Shown here one piece after another: positions 20,261 to 30,117 of a DNA stretch of 64,000 nt. Every line of letters begins with the position of its first letter. The first letter of the stretch is position 1. The notes beneath the pieces were generated by a model, which saw only the letters and a list, made by a program, of their open reading frames with translations, did no database searches and was not told where the DNA came from. Both the position numbers and the translations under genes were made by a program. Location of the stretch: assembly GCF_000200735.1 (NCBI RefSeq), contig NC_014970.1:558001-622000 (forward strand), in the 5' to 3' direction. This DNA comes from Mycoplasma haemofelis str. Langford 1 (GTDB lineage: Bacteria; Bacillota_I; Bacilli_A; Mycoplasmatales; Mycoplasmoidaceae).

Positions 20261-20877
20261 TAATTCTTTACTGTAGTACAGTAATTCTTAACATTCAAAT
20301 ATCTCTCATCTTTAGGATCAAAAGGAGTTTCGTAGCTAGATGTGCAATACTCCTCTAGAGAGTTTTGATTAGGAGTATTTAGATTACTCTTAATCTGACT
20401 CATAGAATTTGGAAGAGTCCCCTTATTAAGCCTCTCCTTTGCCTTAGTTCAATCTCCACCCTTCTCTATTAATTCACCTTTCTTAAAGGCATCTCGAATA
20501 TCCTTAGTACAGAACTTCTTAACGTTTAAATAGAGGGCATCAGATTCCCAAAGCACTTGATCATCTAATCGACTATTGCATCATTGCATAATTTGAGACC
20601 CATCTGTCGACAAACGGACATCGGGAAATATCGCAAAACGGCCTCCCCTGATAGCTTCATCCAACTTATTCTTTCTTCTTGACCAAACTTCGGAATCATA
20701 AGAAGTAGTATTCAAGAGAAGATCTCCAAATTTCTCCCTGACAGTCATTGGACCCTTCTCGTCAGAGGAGAAATCTACATAATCGGAAAGCATAACTCCC
20801 CCAAATAGAAGTCCTGAAACTACTACAGCTCCAGCTATCCCTCCTATCGCGATCTTTAAAGGTAAGAGTATTGGCAA
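20260..20877 (-). CDS. Two-module four-Cys paralog, subfamily M (diverged N-terminus)
   Basis: 205 residues from TTG at 20877; no ATG is available upstream of the hydrophobic segment. The anchor is longer and less Gly-rich (LKIAIGGIAGAVVVSGLLFGG). Cys in MQWCNSRLDD, VKKFCTKDIRD, LEEYCTSSYETPF and KNYCTTVKN. Ends right after the last Cys. No partner in copy 1. One-base overlap with the next gene. Confidence 0.82.
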
Positions 20878-20886
20878 ATTAGAGAA

Positions 20887-21612
20887 CTAAACTTTTGGGG
20901 GAGTAGCTACTGAAGGAGATTTTGCTGCATCACCACTTGGCGCTGCCTTCGGACTAGCTTTATCTGTAGCTTTCTTAGGAGGCTTTATACAAAAAGTAGA
21001 TACATCCAAATATCTAGAATCCTTTGAATCCATAAAAGGCTCTTCCATATTCTTAGTACATCACTTCTCCAAAACATCCGAACTCTCATTCTTCTTAATC
21101 TCCTCTTGAAGCTTTTTCATATCATCGGATAGCTTATCTGTCTTGAAGTCCTTTAACTTCCCATTAGCTTCTTTCCATTCCCCTGTACCAGTCTTAGAAA
21201 TCAACTTCCCCCTTCCAACTTGATCCTTGATGGCTAAAGTACAGAAATCCTCTATCCCTTTAACAATAAGACTGTCTTTCTCTCATGGCTGAATAGCTGC
21301 AGAATCACATCACTGCTTAAGATCGACCTCCTTCTTGTTAGTATCAGACTTAATCTTCTCTAACTCAGCTCCCAGATCCTGTCTCTTGCTCTCTCTGAGC
21401 TTCTTCAACCGATCCTTTCATTTCTGATCATTAGCATTAGACTTGACTAATCTATTCTTGTACTTATCTGAAACGGTCTCTATGATGCTGTCGTCGTCAT
21501 TAGGGACATCAGAAAAGTCCACAACCTTTCCCCCTACATAAACTACCCCAGCAGTTCCTCCCACTCCTGCAGCAGAAACAGAAGCTAATTTAGCAAAAGT
21601 TCAGGAAGACAT
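20887..21612 (-). CDS. Two-module four-Cys paralog, subfamily M
   Basis: 241 residues. The fourth codon is TGA (MSSWTFAKLAS), so a standard-code reading loses the start. Anchor ASVSAAGVGGTAGVVYVGG, DKYKNRLVKS, Cys in LKQWCDSAAIQPW, IEDFCTLAIKDQVG, LEKWCTKNMEEPF and STFCIKPP. A Lys/Ala/Pro/Ser tail of about 35 residues follows. Partner of 3610-4335 (same length; IEDFC and STFC/SSFC regions). Confidence 0.87.
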
Positions 21613-22297
21613 TAATTTCGTGAATCAGCGGGTGCTTTGGGAGTTGGTGTAGCTTTTTTAGGTTCTGGAACCTTCGTACAGAAATCGGAAACGTCTACTA
21701 ATAGTTGATCCTTTTTATCCTTGAAAGGCAGGTCATACTTAGATAAGCACCATTTCTGAAGAGCATCTGCTTCCTTTCCAGACTCTAATTTCTTCTTAAG
21801 ATCATCCATATCCTTAGATAACTTACCCTTATGCTCCTTCAATCTCTCTTCAGCTTTAACTCAAGCATCTTTATCACTGCTTTCTAATAACTTAGTCCTC
21901 CTTAGTACTTGATCTCTGATGTTAAATATGCAATACTCTTGTACTCCTCTTGTACTCCTCTTGTCTTACTATCATCCTGAGATACAAAAGGACTGATGGA
22001 AACCTCATCACATCAGTCCTTTAATTCCTTTTCGGTAGTAATGGCTTTAAGGCTTTCATCCAATTTACTCTTGTCTTCGGACTTTAATTTAGAGAGTCTA
22101 GTATTCCATTTCTTATCAGTACTACGAACAGAAGTCATGAGACTTCCCGAGAACTTATCCTTAATAGTCTCTACTATGGAATCCTCCTCGTCACTAATTC
22201 CTGAAAAGTTAACAAGACTGCTTCCCATATAAACAGTTCCTGCTGTTCCTCCGATCCCAGCAGCGGGAACTACAATAAACTTAACTACCGCTGACAT
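21612..22297 (-). pseudogene. Frameshifted subfamily M paralog (11-bp tandem duplication)
   Basis: Start at ATG 22297 (MSAVVKFIVVPAAG), partner of the intact 4338-4991. Reading is normal through SKTRGVQE, then meets a perfect 11-bp tandem repeat (21941-21962), goes out of frame and stops at 21902. Removing one repeat unit restores TRGVQEYCIFNIRDQVL, two further Cys (LQKWCLSKYDLPF, SDFCTKV) and the Pro/Ala/Lys tail ending at 21612. As read, the product has the anchor, module 1 minus its second Cys, and no module 2. It could be a decayed gene or a reversible switch. Confidence 0.85.
21941..21962 (+). repeat. 11-bp perfect tandem duplication
   Basis: GTACTCCTCTT occurs twice head to tail (21941-21951, 21952-21962) and shifts the frame of the minus-strand gene around it. 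The intact paralog at 4338-4991 has a single equivalent, so this is a recent slippage or duplication in this copy. Confidence 0.9.
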
Positions 22298-22299
22298 TA

Positions 22300-22914
22300 C
22301 TACTGGATGCAATAAGTAGAAAGCTCCTTATACAAATCATCATTTTCTCCCCTAAAGACACCATCCTGTTTTGAATGACAATACTTTTGTAGAGCATTAG
22401 CATCTTTGGAAGTGGGTGATAGCTGATCAAAGATGGTATGCAGAGATTGAGGCAACTTGTCTTTGCCTTGCGTAGTTATCTTGCTATTGGCTTGAGTTCA
22501 TGCAGAAGATTCGGTTCTTGTGATAAAGGAGTTCCCTATTTTTTCTTTAACTGTGTAAACACAATAAGTCTCAAATCACTTTATCTTGGTTGAGGCTTCC
22601 TCAAAGGGTGTGGAAGCTATACTAGAGCATCAATTCTTAATATCCTCTGGCTTTAAAGGATTCTTGGACTTAACCTCTTTCAAAGAGGCGTCCATATCTG
22701 AATTGCTATCCCCAGTTAACTTAGTCTTCCGAGCTTCTCACTTACTACTGTCTTCAGAAGAGTCGGTAATTAGAGTTCCTTTGTACTTATCTCCAAAAGT
22801 TGTCTTCTCCTTCTCTTCTGAAGAATTGAAGAGCTTCATCCCAGCATAAGCAGATCCGGCTGCACCGACTGTTCCCGCTGAAAATAAAGAGGCCAGCTTT
22901 AAATTAACAGACAT
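22300..22914 (-). CDS. Two-module four-Cys paralog, subfamily M (no Pro tail)
   Basis: 204 residues. Anchor FSAGTVGAAGSAYAGMKLF, then FGDKYKGTLIT. Cys in IKNWCSSIASTPF, FETYCVYTVKEK, LQKYCHSKQDGVFRG and STYCIQ. Partner of 4991-5605, with the same length, anchor and CHSKQD motif. The stop lies just before the ATG of the frameshifted gene, so that downstream gene may have lost translation without affecting this one. Confidence 0.88.
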
Positions 22915-23583
22915 CTATTCTTTCCCTGTTGCGGGCTTAGCGGCTTGAGGTTGTGTATTGGTGGGTTGCTTTTTAGTTATCTTCTTACAAAACTTAGATA
23001 CGTCTAAATAAAGAGAGTCCTTCTTATCTTGAAAAGGAGTCTCGTATTTTTCAGTACATCAAGAATCTAACTTATTACCCTTCTTAACCTCCCTCATGGC
23101 TTCAGAAAGCTTATCATCCTCCACTCTTGCCAATCTATCCTTAGCATCTTTCCAAGCAGAATCTCCAGTCCCAGTTATTAAGCCACTAATTTGTTCCTTA
23201 AGTAAATAAGTACAATACTTCTCCATACCCTTAACTAAGGGACTATGCTCTACATAAGGCTCGATAGAAGAATCTGCACATCATCTCTTCAAATCCTCTC
23301 CAGTAGCTTTAGGATTTTTATCTCTAATATTCCTAAGTCCTTCGTGTAAGTCCTGATCTTGGTCTTTCTTTAACTTCTCTAATCTACTGCTTCACTCCTT
23401 GCTGAAGTTGGTTCTACTTATTAATCTGTCCTTTAACTTGTCCCTAACTGTATGAATAATCTCATCATTATCTGACTCCTCAGATGAAAAATCAACAACC
23501 TTACTACCTACGTAAACAGTTCCTGCAGTACCAGCAACTCCTGCGGCCCCAATAGACGCGACCTTTAAGTATCCTAAAGACAC
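22915..23583 (-). CDS. Two-module four-Cys paralog, subfamily M
   Basis: 222 residues. Anchor ASIGAAGVAGTAGTVYVGSK, then NDEIIHTVRDKLKDRLIS, matching 5605-6285. Cys in LKRWCADSSIEP, MEKYCTYLLKEQ, DSWCTEKYETPF and SKFCKKITKK, then a Gln/Pro/Ala tail ending KPATGKE. Stop directly adjoins the preceding gene's ATG. Confidence 0.87.
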
Positions 23584-24428
23584 TAAATATCGCCCGCTTG
23601 TTTAGCTCCAGAAGGATCGGTTGATGTTACAGGAGAGGAAGAGACAGCAGGTTGGCTTGGAGATTGAGGAACAGTGGCCTGATCCTGAGGTTGAGTATTC
23701 ACAGGATCTGTTTGCTTATTGGCTTCTGGCTTAGGAGCAGCGGGTTTAGCTACTGCCGGCTTGGCAGCTGGAGGTTTGGGAGGATTAACTGCAGCACACA
23801 CCTTGGACACTTCCTTGAAAACAGGATCATCCTTTCCTTTAAATGGCTCATCGTATTTCTTAAAACATCAATCTTTCAACTTCCCAGAAGTTCCAGCCTT
23901 TTCGCTAACTCCATCTCAAACCTCTTGCAATTCCTTAGAAAAGGATTCCTTCTTGTTCTTTAAAAAGGCCTCATCAACCAATTTCCAATCTTCAGGCTTT
24001 GTCCTGTTCTTAGACATAACCTTACTTGCCTGATCTTTGATAGTATACGTACAATAATCCTCAACTCCCTTAACTACCAACTCAGAATCCTTTCCTTCCT
24101 TTGGCTTTATCCTAGCTTCCTCACATCAAGTCTTCAAGTCCGCCTCTTTCTTCTCTTGGGAATCTCGTATTGCTTCAAGCCCCTTATCTAGAGTCTTATT
24201 CTTATCTCCCTTTAACTTTGAAAGACGTGTCTTCCATGCCTCACTACGAGTACTACTAATTAACCTAGTACTGAAATCATCAGCAATGGTCTTTATAACA
24301 CTGTCATCATCTGCCTCTACTGATGAGATATCAGATATAAATGAGCCTCCGGCATAGACTACACTACAAGTTCCACCAACCCCCGCACAAGTTAATCCAG
24401 CTAACTTAAGAGGGGCAAATGCTGACAT
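23583..24428 (-). CDS. Two-module four-Cys paralog, subfamily M, with longest Pro/Ala tail
   Basis: 281 residues, the longest four-Cys member here. Anchor with extra Cys (LAGLTCAGVGGTCSVVY), DDDSVIKTIADDF, Cys in LKTWCEEARIKP, VEDYCTYTIKDQ, LKDWCFKKYDEPF and SKVCAAV. About 65 residues of Pro, Ala, Lys, Gln and Ser follow (KPAVAKPAAPKPEAN, then Gln/Pro/Ser repeats), ending KQAGDI. The tail may span a cell-surface layer or be a flexible linker. Partner of 7011-7760; the same tail end is found out of frame after 9236-9949. Confidence 0.88.
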
Positions 24429-24508
24429 TGTCTAATCTAAAAATGGGATCCGCCTAATACTCAGACGAACAAGCTATTTTCAAAATTTATGAATTACCCT
24501 TGCGAAGC

Positions 24509-25120
24509 TTAAACGCAATAGCTATTAGCATCCCTTAAGTCTTGATCCTGATCATCCATAAACTGCTTATCGTAAGCCTCTAAACACCATTGCTTTAGAG
24601 CATCCTCTTGAGGATTAGGATTCTTCTCCAGCAAAGCTTTAACTGATTTCATCTTCAGAGAAAGGGAAGTGCCGCTTTGAATTCCCTTTAACTTCTGCTT
24701 TGCACTATCCCAAGAACCATTCTCTTCTATAGGAGTTCCTGTCATCTTGTCTTTGATATTGAAGGTGCAATAGGAAGCGGCATTCTTGAGCTTCTTACCT
24801 TCATCATCACCCTCAAATCCCTTCACATTAACCTCACATCAATTCCTAATATCCTCCCCAGTAAGAGAATCATTCTTACTCTTAAGCCCTGCCAAAGAGG
24901 GAACAAGATCCCCCTCTTTGGCCTTTTTCAATTTATCTTTACGATAATCCCACTTAGTCGAATAAGATGTAATCTTAGGATCAATAAGCGACTTTCCTAA
25001 AACCTCTGATATAGTCTTTTTTGCAGTCTCTCTGGATGAGAACTGCTTTCCAATAAAAACCCCTCCTACAGCACTCACAGACCCTAGAACTACCAATACA
25101 GATTTAGCTATTCAATTCAT
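24509..25120 (-). CDS. Two-module four-Cys paralog, M-like singleton
   Basis: 203 residues from ATG at 25120; the third codon is TGA (MNWIAKSVLVVLGSVSAVGG). Cys in IRNWCEVNVKG, ASYCTFNIKDKMTG, LKQWCLEAYDKQF and NSYCV, ending there. CTFNIKDK and the ELPF-like DKQFMDD region place it near M. It occurs only in copy 2; the equivalent place in copy 1 is the empty gap 7761-7954. An 80-base gap (24429-24508) separates it from the rest of the minus run. Confidence 0.86.
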
Positions 25121-25148
25121 ACTATCGACTCTTTACAAATAGATTCCA

Positions 25149-25775
25149 ATGGTGCAGTTAAGTTCCTTTCTATCTGCATTTATTGGAATCACCGCTGCAG
25201 GAGTTAGTTTCTACTTTCTTAGTAAATATGAATTCGAAACCAATTGAACTTATGAGCAGAAATATAGCTCCTCAGTTCTGGATCTAAATGGTGATTCCAA
25301 TATTTGGAAATTAAAAATAGAAGAAGCCCGAGCATCCACTCCGGACGATTCAGAGTTAAGAAGTGCTGCCAAAGTAGGAACACAAGAGACTTTAGCGGCT
25401 CTAAAGAAAGTATGTGACAAGATATATAAAACTGATGCAAGGCATAGACAGTATCTGAATGATTTCAAAAGATACTGCACTAAACACAATGAGGATGTCG
25501 TCTATGGAAGGAATTTAACTGTTATTCGAGAAGGAGCTCCGGAAGAGAGAAATAACCTTATAGATTCCAAAATTGAAGCCATCAAAAAGCAAAGGAGATC
25601 TTTAGATGAGGGCTTGACTTTTATAAAGTACTCCCAAGATAATATTGAGGATAGTAGGTCAATACTAAAGTCATGATGTACTAGAGCTGCATCCTCACCA
25701 TATGAAGGATCATCTTCTACTAAGTTCTTAAATTTCCTAGACTACTGCGTGAAAGAGAGAGTAATTACTATATAG
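25149..25775 (+). CDS. Two-module four-Cys paralog, subfamily N (KYEFET)
   Basis: 208 residues from ATG at 25149, 28 bases from the divergent 24509-25120 start. Anchor LSAFIGITAAGVSFYFLSKY then EFETNWTYEQKYSSS. Cys in KKVCDKIYKTDARH, FKRYCTKHNED, SWCTRAASSPYEG and LDYCVKERV. Only two TGA codons are in frame (in ETNWTY and SWCT). Close partner of 7955-8560, and it confirms that gene's GTG start. Confidence 0.88.
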
Positions 25776-25777
25776 CT

Positions 25778-25975
25778 TTAGGAATAGAAGAAGTCTCAGT
25801 CATCTATATTCAGCAAAGATCGGAAGGAATCTGTTACTAGATTCTTTTCAGAAACAACAAACACACCATTCTTTACAGAATCTTCAGGAAATACAAACAT
25901 AATAGGAGAATCTAATTGAGACTCCTTAACGTAGTTCTGACCCTTCCTAAATAAAGGACGATTAAGTATTTCCAC
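25778..25975 (-). CDS. Small orphan ORF or gene remnant
   Basis: 65 codons from GTG at 25975 to TAA at 25778, one in-frame TGA (Trp). The sequence looks protein-like (SPIMFVFPEDSVKNGVF, VTDSFRSLLNIDDWDFFYS) but has no Cys and no anchor, and resembles nothing else here. It fills the gap between the convergent N and P genes, which in copy 1 overlap directly. It overlaps the end of the P gene by 14 bases. Possibly the 3' end of a lost gene. Confidence 0.35.
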
Positions 25976-26579
25976 TAGCGTGCGATGAACATCACTTCTC
26001 TGCTCTTTCCTTAGCCCTTACCTCCAAAGGTTCATACATCTTCTTACTTAATAAATCAGAACACCATTTCTTTAAAGCGGGACCTCCTTTAGCTTTGTCG
26101 GTATCACCAGCTTTAAAGGTAGCATCAGAAATCTCTAGCCCTCCAGTATTCTTATTTTGGTTATAGAAGTCTCAAGCCCCTTCTCAGGCTGTAGTATTAT
26201 CCCCCTCTAGGGATAATAAAGAAGCACTAGAAGTAGCCTTTATCTCTTCTGCTAGTGATCTAGTATTAATAACGCATCAGGCGGAAGCTAAATCCAACTT
26301 AGACTTATCATGACTCTTTAAGGTTGCTTCACACCATTTAGGGAGATCACTGTGAGTAACTTCTGGAATCTTATTCTGTACGCTAGCTTTATATACTTCA
26401 GATCAACTACTTCACTCAGCATCACCAACAGAAAGGATCTTCTGATGATTCTGTAAAGAAGATTCAAGCTTAGATAATAAGGTAGGCTCTCCTTTTATAG
26501 CTTGGTACGAATAATATCCTCCAACTCCTAAAGCACCAGTTCCAGATGCAGCAGCGGCTGCAAACATAGCCTTACTCAT
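25962..26579 (-). CDS. Two-module four-Cys paralog, subfamily P
   Basis: 205 residues. Anchor AMFAAAAASGTGALGVGGYYSYQ; Cys in LPKWCEATL, SAWCVINTRSLAEEI, LKKWCSDLLSKKMYE and EKWCSSHASGNT. WCVINTR and MYE(S/P)L identify 8557-9171 as its partner. The stop at 25962 comes slightly later than in the partner, adding four residues. Follows the G gene without a gap. Confidence 0.88.
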
Positions 26580-27185
26580 CTATTTACTTACAGTACAAAA
26601 CTTATCTGCTCTCTTGTAATCATCATCTTGCTCATTAACAAAAGCCATAGAAGATGCATTGCCACACCATTCCATCAAGTCCTGTTCCTTTATGGAGTTC
26701 TTCTGTATTCCAGTACTCTCTCCATTTTTAATAATTAAGAGATTTTCAGAATTATTGGTATTGTAAGCATTCTTATTAGCTTCCCAATCCTTAGACTGAT
26801 TGGAAGTGAGTCATTTCTTAGTTCCAGAAGAATTTATCTTTCCTTGTAAATTGCTTCTCGAGCATCATAACTTATAAGCTTCAAAAAGGGATTCGTCTGT
26901 AGAAGATTCATGATCCCTACAGAACTTAATAATCTCCTCTTTTGTAGGCTTATCTCCCTTGGCTTTTATAGTAGTGCTATTAGATGAGGAATACTCAGTA
27001 ACTAATACACCTCAAACCTTATCATGCTTCTCATAATCCAATATCACCCTATCCTTCTCCTTGGATACTAAAGAGTGCAAACTCTCCTTCTCTCCCCTTG
27101 TGTGAAGGAGATAAGCTCCTCCAGCTATTGATCCCCCAACTCCAACAGAGGAGAGGGAAATTAAGGTAGCTTTGGTTGGCATCAT
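26580..27185 (-). CDS. Two-module four-Cys paralog, subfamily G
   Basis: 201 residues from tandem ATG ATG (27185 or 27182). Anchor TLISLSSVGVGGSIAGGAYLL; Cys in IIKFCRDHESS, YKLWCSRSNLQGKI, LMEWCGNASSMAF and DKFCTVSK. Partner of 9959-10579, which however lies beyond an M gene in copy 1. The SSMAF..(D)DYKRA(D/I)K stretch also occurs in the plus-strand G genes at 35733 and 43776. Confidence 0.87.
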
Positions 27186-27271
27186 TTATCGGCACATAGG
27201 ATCTCAAGACTTCTCAAATCGGAATAGCAATTTATCCTTAAAAAGACTCGCTATACCAATAACCTCTAATC

Positions 27272-28042
27272 CTAAATAGTCTGTGATGGCTGTGCTACAC
27301 TATCAGCTTTTGATTTGGAATCTGGAGAAGTAGGGGTTTGTTTTGAAGGGGCGGAAGCTGCAGGTTTTGGAGATGCTGGTTTAGGAGTCTTAACTGACTT
27401 ACACACCTTGGATACTTCCTTATACAAGGCATCATCCTTACCCTTAAATGGCTCTTCATACTTCCCAAAACACCACTCTTTCAGTTTTAAAGAAGTAGTC
27501 TCATTACCCTTAACCTCATCATAAACCTTTTGCAAATCCTGAGAAAGAGAGACTTTTTGAGCTTTTACAAAGGCTTCGTTAACTAACTTTCAATCTCCAA
27601 TAGCGTCCTTGGACTTAGGGACAACTCCATTAACTTGTTCCTCAATAATATAAGTACAATAACTTTCTACACCCTTAACCATCAGGGAATGCTCCTGACC
27701 TCCATGTGGCTTGATTTTAGATTCCTCACATCAAGCCTCTAAATCCTGTTCAGCCTTTGGTTGATCAGCATTCTCCTTTATAGTCTTTAATCCTGCATCT
27801 AATTCTCCAGAGCCATGATTCTTAAGCTTCTGCAGCCTCTTTTTCCAAATACCATTCTTCTTATTTTTAGAAATAAGTCTAGTTCCAAACTTATCGGCCA
27901 CAGTCTGTATAACACTGTCATCATCTCCCACTTCTTTAGAAACATCCGCAACAAATGAGCTCCCAACATAAACAGCTCCACACGTTCCTCCCACTCCGGC
28001 GCAAGCTAACCCAGCAAGTTTCAAAGGCGCTAATACTGACAT
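27272..28042 (-). CDS. Two-module four-Cys paralog, subfamily M, Pro tail
   Basis: 256 residues. Anchor LKLAGLACAGVGGTCGAVY with extra Cys, DDDSVIQTVADKFGTRL. Cys in LEAWCEESKIKP, VESYCTYIIEEQ, LKEWCFGKYEEPF and SKVCKSVK, then about 45 residues rich in Pro, Ala, Ser and Lys. Partner of 9236-9949; here the tail is in frame to its end (QPSQTI). An 86-base gap follows. Confidence 0.87.
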
Positions 28043-28048
28043 TATTTA

Positions 28049-28675
28049 CTAAGTAGATACCTTACAGTAACTAGCCGCATTATTAGTTAACACTGTCCCA
28101 TCTCCATCATATGGATGAGTGGATATAGAATCACATCACTTCTGCAGTTCCTCCTTACCCTTAGTTTCATCTTTACTTTTGATGGCCTTAAGCTCAGAAG
28201 TTAAGGTATCTAAGCTCGCTTTAGAAAGAGCAGTTCACTTCTCTCCAATCTTGCCATCGGAACTTGCCAATCAAGTTCCTCCAACCTTATCTTTTACGCT
28301 TCGAGAACATACATTCTTAAAGTCGCCATAAAGCTCATCATCTTCTCCAGAAAACTCAGAGTCATAAATCTCTTGACACCCCTGCTTTATTAATCCCCTA
28401 ATATCACTATCAATACTCTTACTCTTGTGATCCTTTAAAGCTTGAGAAAGCTTTGGATTCTTAGCCTTATCTAATTTCTTAAAAGCTTCCCATTTTGTAT
28501 CCCATAGGGAATCATCCTTATTATCAGATGTACTTAACAATGCGTGCTCAAACTTATTCTTAAATAACGGTTTTGCTGCTTCTGATGAAGAGCCATAAAG
28601 AAGATATGCTCCACTTGCGGCAGTAGCAGCCACTCCGGCCAAAGAAGCAGGAATAACTATGCCTAGATTTGCCAT
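28049..28675 (-). CDS. Two-module four-Cys paralog, D-like
   Basis: 208 residues. Anchor IVIPASLAGVAATAASGAYLLYGS, LWDTKWEAFKKL, Cys in IKQGCQEIYDSEFSG, FKNVCSRSVKDKVGGTW, LQKWCDSI and ASYCKVST. Partner of 10582-11205, nearly co-linear along its whole length. It marks the right end of copy 2 and diverges from the plus gene at 28739 across 63 bases. Confidence 0.88.
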
Positions 28676-28738
28676 GACAGAAACTTTGCTTGGGACTTAT
28701 ATAAAACGGGATAGAAGTGATGGTACATATTAATAGAT
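28676..28738. promoter_or_regulatory. Divergent intergenic gap, probable promoters
   Basis: 63 bases between 28049-28675 (minus) and 28739-29365 (plus). Contains TATATAAA followed by GGGATAG, and TATTAAT near the plus start, all compatible with -10 elements. The right edge of the duplicated block falls here or just before. Confidence 0.4.
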
Positions 28739-29365
28739 ATGGCTAGCCTCCCAACAAAAGCACTTCTCGGATCTGCTTCAGCTGTTGGAGTGGGTGGAGC
28801 CACCTTCGCAGGAGTTAAAGCATTAAATAATTATGAATATATAGAATCAAAAATCAAATCCTCTCTACTCATCAAGAAAGAGAGTGATGATAAATGGAAT
28901 GCAAGATTAACTTGATTAAAGGATAGTAATAAAGCCAAGGAAGATCAGATAACTGATGATCTTAAGGAATTAAGAAAGAAGTCTAATGTGTCTGTTGATG
29001 ATCTGAAGAGATGGTGTTCTGATTCTTTAAGAAGTAAATTTGTAGATAAGACCGATACTAGATTCAAGAATGTAAAGGTACTTTGTACTCTTAACATAGG
29101 AGATCAGATATCTACTGGTAAATTAACATCAGAAAGTCAAAAGAGCGATTCCAAGATTACATCTTTATTTGGAAAGTTATCCAATAAACAACAAAGCGAA
29201 TTGAGTCCGGAGATGTGAGCAGTAAAGAATACTGCTGATGCTAGCACCGATCATAAGGGAAATGAAGCCCTTAAGACATTGTGCTTAAGCTCCTATGAAA
29301 TCCCATTTGAGGAAGAGAATGATCCTAAGTTCTTAGAAGTTAAGGAATACTGTGTAACTACTTAA
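28739..29365 (+). CDS. Two-module four-Cys paralog, M-like on plus strand
   Basis: 208 residues. Anchor LLGSASAVGVGGATFAGVK; KWNARLTWLKDS start, then Cys in LKRWCSDSLRSKF, VKVLCTLNIGDQIS, LKTLCLSSYEIPFEEEND and KEYCVTT. The (Y)EIPF..(D)PKFLEVK part is the M signature, so this is an M gene inverted relative to the clusters. TGA at about 28915 and 29216 encode Trp. Confidence 0.87.
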
Positions 29366-29366
29366 T

Positions 29367-30077
29367 ATGGATGCAAAGGCTTTAGCATTAGCTGGCTTAG
29401 GAACTACTGGTACAATAGGTGGTGGAGCTTATTGATATGCATCCAATTCCAATAAGCAATCTCACCTAATATCTGATCTTCTTAAAAAGGAAAAGACTCG
29501 TTTCGCTCTACGCAAGAACTCAGGATCTTCTTTTGATAGTAAATGGAAAGCTGCATGAGCTAGATATAGAAAGGCACATGAAGTCTCTACTGGGAAATAT
29601 CAGGATAGAGATACTTGGGGAATACCCAATTGGAATGAAAAGGAGGGTCAAGAAGAGGTCTTTAATGAATTCAAGGATATGTGTGAGAGCAAATATCAGT
29701 TATCCATTGAAAGTCCAGATGATGTTGAATATAGGAATGTTAGGAAGTGATGTACAGCTTCTAGAACTATCAAAGAATTAATAGAAGGGGAGAAGCAGAG
29801 ATCAATACTTCCCGAGACGGGGGAGGATGCGGGATGAAATACAGCGTGGAATAGCTACAAAGAGCATCACAAAGAAGCAAACAGGAATACTTATAAATCC
29901 ACAAATGAATGGGGAATTACGGGATGGAATGCCAACAGTTTAGGAAATGATGCTACAACAGATTTCAAATCCAAATGTAAAGAGAAGTATTCCACAGATA
30001 TTGATTTTGAAAAGGAGTTGTCAGATCCTTTAATAAACCAAGTGGTTAATTGATGTACTAAGCCCATAAAGCCCTAG
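29367..30077 (+). CDS. Diverged two-module four-Cys paralog
   Basis: 236 residues, one base after the preceding stop. Anchor ALALAGLGTTGTIGGGAYWYA (TGA for Trp). Module 1 runs SKWKAAWARYRKAH...FKDMCESKYQLS...VRKWCTASRTIKELI; module 2 GWNTAWNSYKEHHKEA...FKSKCKEKYSTD...VVNWCTKPIKP. Both modules have a KC/MCxxKYxxx parallel, making the internal repeat unusually plain in this gene. Last four-Cys gene before the membrane-protein locus. Confidence 0.85.
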
Positions 30078-30117
30078 TTATCTTTTAAAATTACCTTTCT
30101 ATCAGTCATTATAGAGG

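Larger units (their letters stand above)
17165..28675. repeat. Segmental duplication, copy 2
   Basis: Diverged second copy of 1-11205. Strand changes match exactly: plus A-B-E, minus M cluster, plus N, minus P/G/M/D. Differences: C and D absent after B; 18992, 20260, 24509 and the small ORF 25778-25975 present only here; one M gene frameshifted (21612-22297); and the G and M genes after P in exchanged order. Divergence looks high enough that this is an old event. Confidence 0.82.
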
